From NCBI GenBank assembly GCA_028565635.1, contig JAOXYB010052112.1, positions 1 to 11,578 of the forward strand: DNA of 11,578 nucleotides, written 5' to 3'. Positions 8,901 to 11,578 of this stretch are shown here, in pieces (position 1 is the first letter of the stretch; every line of letters begins with the position of its first letter). Under the pieces are notes generated by a model. That model was not told the DNA's origin, did not search any database, and saw nothing but the letters and a program-made list of their open reading frames with translations. The stretch is from Phoronis ovalis. Lineage: Eukaryota; Phoronida; Phoronidae. A program made the translations under genes and the position numbers.

Positions 8901-9959
8901 TGACTTTCTCAGACAATGGCATGCAAGCATACACGTTTATAAGCACAAATATATACATTCATGCATACATTACATGCGCATACATACAAACATACACGAC
9001 AACTCACATACACACACGTATACATGCATGCATACATATATAATATATAAACTATAGATGTTTATGCATACTGCATCGGAGACTCTTTTTCACTGATTTT
9101 CGTTAACCGATGTCCCAATTTTAGGACCACTGTTCTGACACAAAGTGTCGCCTTATAAAACATGCTTTGAGTACGAATTCCTTTTAACGAAATCTTATTT
9201 TACTCTCATTTTATAATTACATTTACAAATGAATACATCATGCTGAGATTTCCTCTTGTGCATAGGATAAAAATATTAGAGCTTCAATGCACTTTTAAGT
9301 CAAAATTAAAGTTATTGGGAAATAAACTGAAGGTTACACATATTTTGAAAAAGCCATGTCAAAAACAACGTGGGGCTCATATTACTAGACTTACGGCTTA
9401 CTGTTGTCAGTTTTGCCCATTTTCACTACAAAATTATTTTTATTGTGTTTTATCTTGATTTTGCAGGAGAAAAACATCAGTTAACAGTTTTTCATTCGTT
9501 TACCTCCGTTGGCTGGAATGAAATGTGAGAAAAAAACGCACTTAATTAATTAAGGGCAAGCAATAGGTCTAGCATAAAAAGATTTCTTTTGTTTACTTTT
9601 TTTTATTTAGTCGTCTACTCACAAGTAAATTTTAAATGCAACATTGGGGTAACAGCACGAAACACTTAATTGCAACGTAACTGTCTTACAACATTAGAAT
9701 TGACCTCCAAAAGTTTTCTGTTTATTTTGTGTTATCCTGTATGCTAGACCTATTGCCCATGGATTTACGAAAAAATTTACGAAAGTTCGTAAAAATACTG
9801 AGTTAAAAATGGACAGCGTAATGAAAAACAACTTACCGGATGAAAACAAGTTTTTTGTTTTTCGTGCTTGAAACACACACACAGTTCATCAGAACAAAAA
9901 ACATTCGATAATTCAGTTAAATTGAGTTGCGTATCGCTGCAAAATGATTCTTTGTCCAT
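2584..9959 (-). CDS. CCNO: Cyclin O-like protein, complete five-exon gene (518 aa)
   Basis: The coding sequence joins minus-strand exons 9959-9837, 5397-4696, 4279-4079, 3446-3238 and 2905-2584; all introns are GT-AG and the phases are compatible. Residues about 245-380 form the N-terminal cyclin fold: MRNSL at 280-284, W287, NIVDRFL at 310-316, and LLLAAKH at 336-342 running into EEVYPP. Residues about 382-510 form the C-terminal fold. K341 and E370 match the conserved pair that contacts the CDK in cyclin A. The match to cyclin O rests on VACDCLELVGITALL, SRHQLMLLE, PTSINFMEYY, MPSLLAISTLELADELL and a late ICEK. In vertebrates cyclin O acts in multiciliated-cell differentiation and centriole amplification; that role here is inferred. 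The N-terminus is acidic, rich in Ser/Thr-Pro, and longer than in human CCNO (about 350 aa). The ATG at 9959 has G at -3 and G at +4, with an in-frame TGA 12 nt upstream. A divergent A/B-type cyclin is the alternative. The cyclin call is very sure; the O subtype is likely. Confidence 0.8.
2906..3237 (-). other. Intron 4 of the cyclin gene (332 bp, phase 2)
   Basis: The donor is GTGAGT and the acceptor TTATTATAG. Close to the donor it carries GGTCATAGGTCAAAGGCC (3200-3217), a run of AGGTCA-like half-sites that also occurs in related form at the start of the window. Confidence 0.85.
3238..3446 (-). CDS. CCNO: Cyclin exon 4 (end of N-fold, start of C-fold, residues 343-412)
   Basis: This 209-nt exon follows a very strong acceptor, TTATTTTTTCCAG (AG at 3448-3447), and ends ATAAA|GTGAGT (GT at 3237-3236) in phase 2. 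It reads EEVYPPDIEELLNVVNEPVS, RHQLMLLERFIWNCLQ, then PTSINFMEYYASVRL. AAKH|EEVYPP across the junction is diagnostic of A/B/E/O-type cyclins, and E370 is the partner of K341. PTSINFMEYY begins the second cyclin fold and resembles the PT-x-x-F-F-E pattern of cyclin O. Read through unspliced, the frame stops at TGA two nucleotides past the donor; the phase-matched next exon shows that this stop is intronic. Confidence 0.92.
3590..3602. repeat. Target-site duplication, left copy
   Basis: TAGTATTATTATA is identical to the right copy at 3974-3986 and flanks the SINE-like element. Confidence 0.75.
3603..3973 (-). mobile_element. SINE-like retroposon inserted in cyclin intron 3
   Basis: This GC-rich island of about 370 bp sits in AT-rich intron sequence and is flanked by a perfect 13-bp duplication, TAGTATTATTATA. 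In minus-strand reading it begins near CAGTTGAGGCTGTG, has an internal A13 run (3930-3918), and ends ...GACTGAAGGATGCC followed by a short TA-rich tail (about 3611-3603) directly against the duplication. Tail next to target-site duplication is the layout expected of target-primed reverse transcription. It has no convincing ORF; open frames across it are incidental. The GGCATCCTTCAGTCTCG end looks like a dispersed animal repeat I have met before, but I cannot name the family. I did not find clear A and B boxes. Confidence 0.7.
3974..3986. repeat. Target-site duplication, right copy
   Basis: TAGTATTATTATA is an exact 13/13 match to 3590-3602. The sequence here is AT-rich, so part of the match could be chance, but it falls exactly at both edges of the GC-rich insert. 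Confidence 0.75.
4079..4279 (-). CDS. CCNO: Cyclin exon 3 (core of cyclin box, residues 276-342)
   Basis: This 201-nt phase-0 exon starts at ATTAGCCCAGGT after acceptor TGTTTAG (AG at 4281-4280) and ends CAT|GTAAGTAT (GT at 4078-4077). It encodes ISPGMRNSLIQWLFKV, then VFLASNIVDRFLA, VACDCLELVGITALLLAAKH. The conserved Arg (R281), Trp (W287), Asp (D313) and CDK-contact Lys (K341) are all present. The usual acidic residue before Trp (DWL) is Q286 here, and the second and third hydrophobic-patch positions are N282 and S283. The join to exon 2 reads KQPE|ISPGMR, matching the usual QPE-(I/V)-(S/T)-P/x-M-R spacing, which strongly supports the splice. Confidence 0.93.
4280..4695 (-). other. Intron 2 of the cyclin gene (416 bp)
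   Basis: The donor is GTAAGC and the acceptor is ATGTTTAG, with an unusually weak pyrimidine tract. A GC-richer patch lies at about 4476-4504 in an otherwise AT-rich intron. I see no coding sequence. Confidence 0.85.
4696..5397 (-). CDS. CCNO: Cyclin exon 2 (acidic regulatory region, residues 42-275)
   Basis: This is a 702-nt phase-0 exon between acceptor ATTTTACAG (AG at 5399-5398) and donor GAG|GTAAGC (GT at 4695-4694). It begins SCEANTPGTC and ends with YRAEIYSHRR...SLAKQPE, the helix that leads into the cyclin box and packs against it in this family. The middle is acidic and probably disordered, densest at residues 172-213. Seven Ser/Thr-Pro sites (T47, T71, S122, T148, T159, S205, S227) are candidate proline-directed kinase sites. 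There is a minimal RxxL at R117-L120 but no KEN box. Reading through the donor would add only VSNLCA before a stop. The reading frame extends upstream as an unspliced ORF, but no ATG opens it there. Confidence 0.88.
6419..6485. repeat. Short degenerate tandem repeat in intron 1
   Basis: AGACAACATCAC...AAACATCA (6419-6448) is followed by AGACAACGTCAC...AAACAACA (6449-6474) and a partial AGTCAACACATATT. The unit is about 26-30 bp. Confidence 0.5.
6785..6802 (+). repeat. Left terminal inverted repeat
   Basis: This 18-bp arm pairs with 8896-8913 with two mismatches and contains an internal CTGAC/GTCAG palindrome. Confidence 0.55.
8896..8913 (-). repeat. Right terminal inverted repeat
   Basis: This 18-bp arm pairs with 6785-6802. 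The internal palindrome GTCTGA...TCAGAC is more complete here than in the left arm. Confidence 0.55.
8918..9055. repeat. Degenerate CATA/ATGCATAC microsatellite
   Basis: A run of about 140 bp of imperfect CATACA, ATGCATAC and ATATA words, purine-pyrimidine alternating over much of its length. It abuts the right end of the TIR element, a common arrangement for elements that seed or land in microsatellites. Confidence 0.75.
9541..9554. repeat. Perfect palindrome CTTAATTAATTAAG
   Basis: A 14-bp self-complementary AT-rich word just outside the left arm of the 17-bp inverted repeat. Chance is quite possible in this composition. Confidence 0.5.
9560..9756. repeat. 17-bp perfect inverted repeat in intron 1
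   Basis: GCAATAGGTCTAGCATA (9560-9576) is exactly inverted at 9740-9756, with 163 bp between. GGGCAA just outside both arms suggests the match continues with a 4-bp indel. It could be a small hairpin element or a MITE remnant. Confidence 0.6.
9776..9793. repeat. Short palindrome near the exon 1 donor
   Basis: TTTACGAA-AG-TTCGTAAA is an 8-bp stem with a 2-base spacer. A further direct copy of TTTACGAA lies at 9764-9771. In the transcript it lies about 45 nt into intron 1. Confidence 0.6.
9837..9959 (-). CDS. CCNO: Cyclin exon 1 (start codon, residues 1-41)
   Basis: The exon opens with ATG at 9959-9957 and reads MDKESFCSDTQLN onward to TCFHP. It ends in a strong donor, CCG|GTAAGT, whose GT lies at 9836-9835, in phase 0. 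That phase fits the next exon at 5397. The 41 residues hold five cysteines (C7, C22, C27, C29, C38) and two late histidines, a composition unusual for a cyclin N-terminus. The link to exon 2 across 4.4 kb is inferred from phase, orientation and the strong donor alone, so an extra or alternative exon between them cannot be excluded. If exon 1 were wrong, an in-frame ATG in exon 2 (5292-5290, residue 77) could serve as start. Confidence 0.62.
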
Positions 9960-10400
9960 GACTCCACTTCACTTTGATGACCATTCGGCAATGGTTATGT
10001 TTATTAAGATGCATCGCAAATTAAAGGTGACAGTACAATAGAAGAGGGAGTTTCTGTAGTTAGGAATGTGTCAGTTTCATGGATGGTGTACTTCTCAATT
10101 GATATGCAAATTATCACCGTTTTCTTTTAGTGTTGATTTCCCATGTAAAGTGAGTGCAGCGACATCGGGAGATACTCATTTTCTATGTAACTTAATTTTA
10201 CGTCCAAGTTTTTAAAACATTTTTCATAAAACTAGTGAAGTCAACATTGCGAGTAAAGAGTACCCGAGAAAGCATACCACTTCTAAAGCTTCTTCTATAC
10301 GTGGCTCCATATTTCAGAATGCGATATCATATAAAAGCGTATTCTCGGTTGTCGACTACTCTTTACGACGAAAGAGTTCGTGAATAGAATTTCGGTTTTG
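9960..10400 (-). promoter_or_regulatory. Presumed 5' UTR and proximal promoter of the cyclin gene
   Basis: The assignment is by position only: it is immediately upstream of a good-context ATG, with an in-frame TGA just before it. I could not identify a convincing TATA box, initiator, E2F or RFX site in the minus orientation, so the transcription start is not placed. Confidence 0.3.
10253..10366. repeat. Inverted repeat upstream of the cyclin start codon
   Basis: GTAAAGAGTACCCGAGAA (10253-10270) faces TTCTCGG (10342-10348) and TACTCTTTAC (10357-10366). The right arm has an 8-bp insertion (TTGTCGAC) between its two blocks. It lies about 300-400 bp 5' of the start codon, within what should be the promoter region. 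Confidence 0.5.
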
Positions 10401-10557
10401 CAATTTGTTCGTGTGTGCCTGTACCGTTGCTGCAAATGGTGATATGAGTTGTGGGAGTTGAAGTTGGATAATCAGAGAGTATCTGGAGGGTGATATATGA
10501 ACTCATTAGGTAGGAATTACATAGATTTCGAAGTTTGGGCCACTTTCACTGTAATCG

Positions 10558-10604
10558 GCTATATAAGTTTCCATGACTGTATAGCACAGCTCACCAGTCA
10601 GATT
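10558..10604 (+). promoter_or_regulatory. Possible plus-strand core promoter (TATA plus initiator-like word)
   Basis: CTATATAAG at 10558-10566 is followed about 35-40 bp later by CAGTCAGATT, which resembles an initiator. Downstream, an ATG at 10627 opens only an 11-codon frame, and a GTAAGAA donor-like word lies near 10949. It would be divergent from the cyclin gene. The evidence is weak, since AT-rich DNA gives such words often. Confidence 0.22.
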
Positions 10605-11578
10605 ATCAAGAGCTAGTGCTAGACATCATGAACCAAGACTACTGCGTGCCTCAATTGTGCTAACCTGAGATAACTGCTATCAACGTTGGTCGTAACAACG
10701 TGGAAAACTATGGGTTATACATGGACAATTAAAGATATGGAACATCTAGCTACCTAATAGCTTGGTTAACTAATATGCTAATTATCTTTAGAAACAACTG
10801 CTTCGGTGCTGTGCTCTTCTTTTCCAGTATTATATCCGTAACAATCGATTACTAGCTATATAGTATCTCCATCGATACAAAATGCCTTGAATCACTGCTA
10901 ACATTACGACTTTATTGGAGCTGTACTGAAATACAACAATACTTACGGTAAGAAATTCTTATTTTCCCTTGCACGTCATATAACATTTAGAAGAAAGTCC
11001 TAATAATTATGACTGAAGCTACACGTTGATTTTCCGTGCTGCCGTGACCAATGTACTGTTACGGCATAGCCATTGTAGACCACTGTAGTGGCAATTTGTG
11101 AGAACTGGGTACACGAAATTCAAACTGCATAAAAGGAATCATATCAGTGATTTGATTTCTGTCATTATGCAGGAAATATAATTAACGAAAGTATTGACCA
11201 CAAGCCAACCTTTAAAAGAGATGAAAGAGGAGAATACTCATTTATACACTACAGGAAAGGCTTCTGACGGCTGTTGAATCCAGGCTTTCTGGTAGATGTC
11301 TTATGCCATATCTGGTGACAAAAATATACAACTTATTTACTATATAAGAGTATATAATGTTATTGTTTTAAATAATGAAACTGTATTAAGTATATTATAA
11401 ACTTCACGAGGTAAAAATTAACTTAAAAGTTTTGAAAAGTGTAGTAAAAAATAAACAAAGCAACAGTTGAAATTTAAGAATTTATTTCCAAAAATAAAAG
11501 TTCAAGTTTTCAAGAAAGCTGTACTCTTTAGAGAAAACTGATAACATTACAATTTTCTGTAATTTTAATTCAATTTTC
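10605..11578. other. 5' flank beyond the cyclin gene, nothing recognised
   Basis: AT-rich sequence without coding similarity on either strand. It holds scattered small palindromes such as CCACTGTAGTGG near 11080, and no ORF of note. Confidence 0.5.

Larger units (their letters stand above)
6785..8913. mobile_element. Non-autonomous TIR-bounded DNA element (about 2.1 kb) in cyclin intron 1
   Basis: The ends are inverted copies: TCTGACAGAGTCAGACGG at 6785-6802 and, on the minus strand, TCTGAGAAAGTCAGACGG at 8913-8896 (16 of 18 identical). Similarity continues inward, more diverged, through a GGCC(C)GGC...GGAAG block and an ATTTT-GACC-AATTTTGG block, giving arms of roughly 70-80 bp. Each tip is itself a small palindrome (CTGAC...GTCAG). 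The interior is AT-rich with no transposase ORF, so the element would have to be mobilised in trans. I see no clear target-site duplication, and the superfamily is unknown. Confidence 0.5.
5398..9836 (-). other. Intron 1 of the cyclin gene (4439 bp)
   Basis: The intron is bounded by GTAAGT at the 9836 end and TTTTACAG at the 5398 end. It contains no exon I can recognise in either strand. From the acceptor side it holds: AT-rich sequence (5401-6080); a scrap with the word TTCAAGGTCAC near 6086; short degenerate tandem repeats (6419-6485); a TIR-bounded element (6785-8913); a microsatellite (about 8918-9055); AT-rich sequence; and an inverted repeat at 9560-9756. Confidence 0.6.

Noticed and set aside
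9694-9882. Minus-strand 62-codon open frame overlapping exon 1
   Set aside because: It is a different frame from the start exon and crosses the strong splice donor.

Overview
The window reads as nuclear DNA from an animal, most likely a marine invertebrate. It is AT-rich, with one intron-containing gene on the minus strand and a low density of diverged repeats. There are no bacterial-style operons, rRNAs, tRNAs or CRISPR arrays. I cannot fix the phylum. AGGTCA-rich scraps and short TIR elements would suit a mollusc or another invertebrate, but that is an impression, not proof.

The main content is one gene that I could assemble end to end from splice signals and reading phase: a cyclin most like cyclin O (CCNO). 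It has five coding exons, in transcript order 9959-9837, 5397-4696, 4279-4079, 3446-3238 and 2905-2584. Together they make 1557 nt, or 518 codons plus a stop. Every junction is GT-AG, and the phases agree (0, 0, 0, 2). The protein has a Cys-rich N-terminus, a long acidic Ser/Thr-Pro-rich region, and then both cyclin folds. The Lys/Glu pair that contacts the CDK is kept (K341, E370). The MRAIL-type docking motif is altered to MRNSL.

Layout by region. 1-2301 is 3' flank: a 90-bp tandem duplication at 421-600, old dispersed repeats, and no gene I can support. 2302-2583 is the likely 3' UTR, with AATAAA on the minus strand at 2307-2302. 2584-5397 holds exons 5 to 2. Intron 3 carries a GC-rich, SINE-like insertion of about 370 bp with a perfect 13-bp target-site duplication. 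5398-9836 is intron 1 (4.4 kb), nearly half of it a non-coding TIR-bounded element (6785-8913) that abuts a CATA-type microsatellite. 9837-9959 is the start exon. 9960-11578 is 5' flank, with an inverted repeat at 10253-10366 and a weak plus-strand TATA promoter candidate at about 10558.

Biologically this is a single-gene locus shaped by mobile elements that landed in introns. I found no evidence of a wholly new multi-gene system. The points most worth a second look are the full cyclin-O-like gene model, its altered docking patch, the SINE-like insertion with its intact target-site duplication, and the TIR element.
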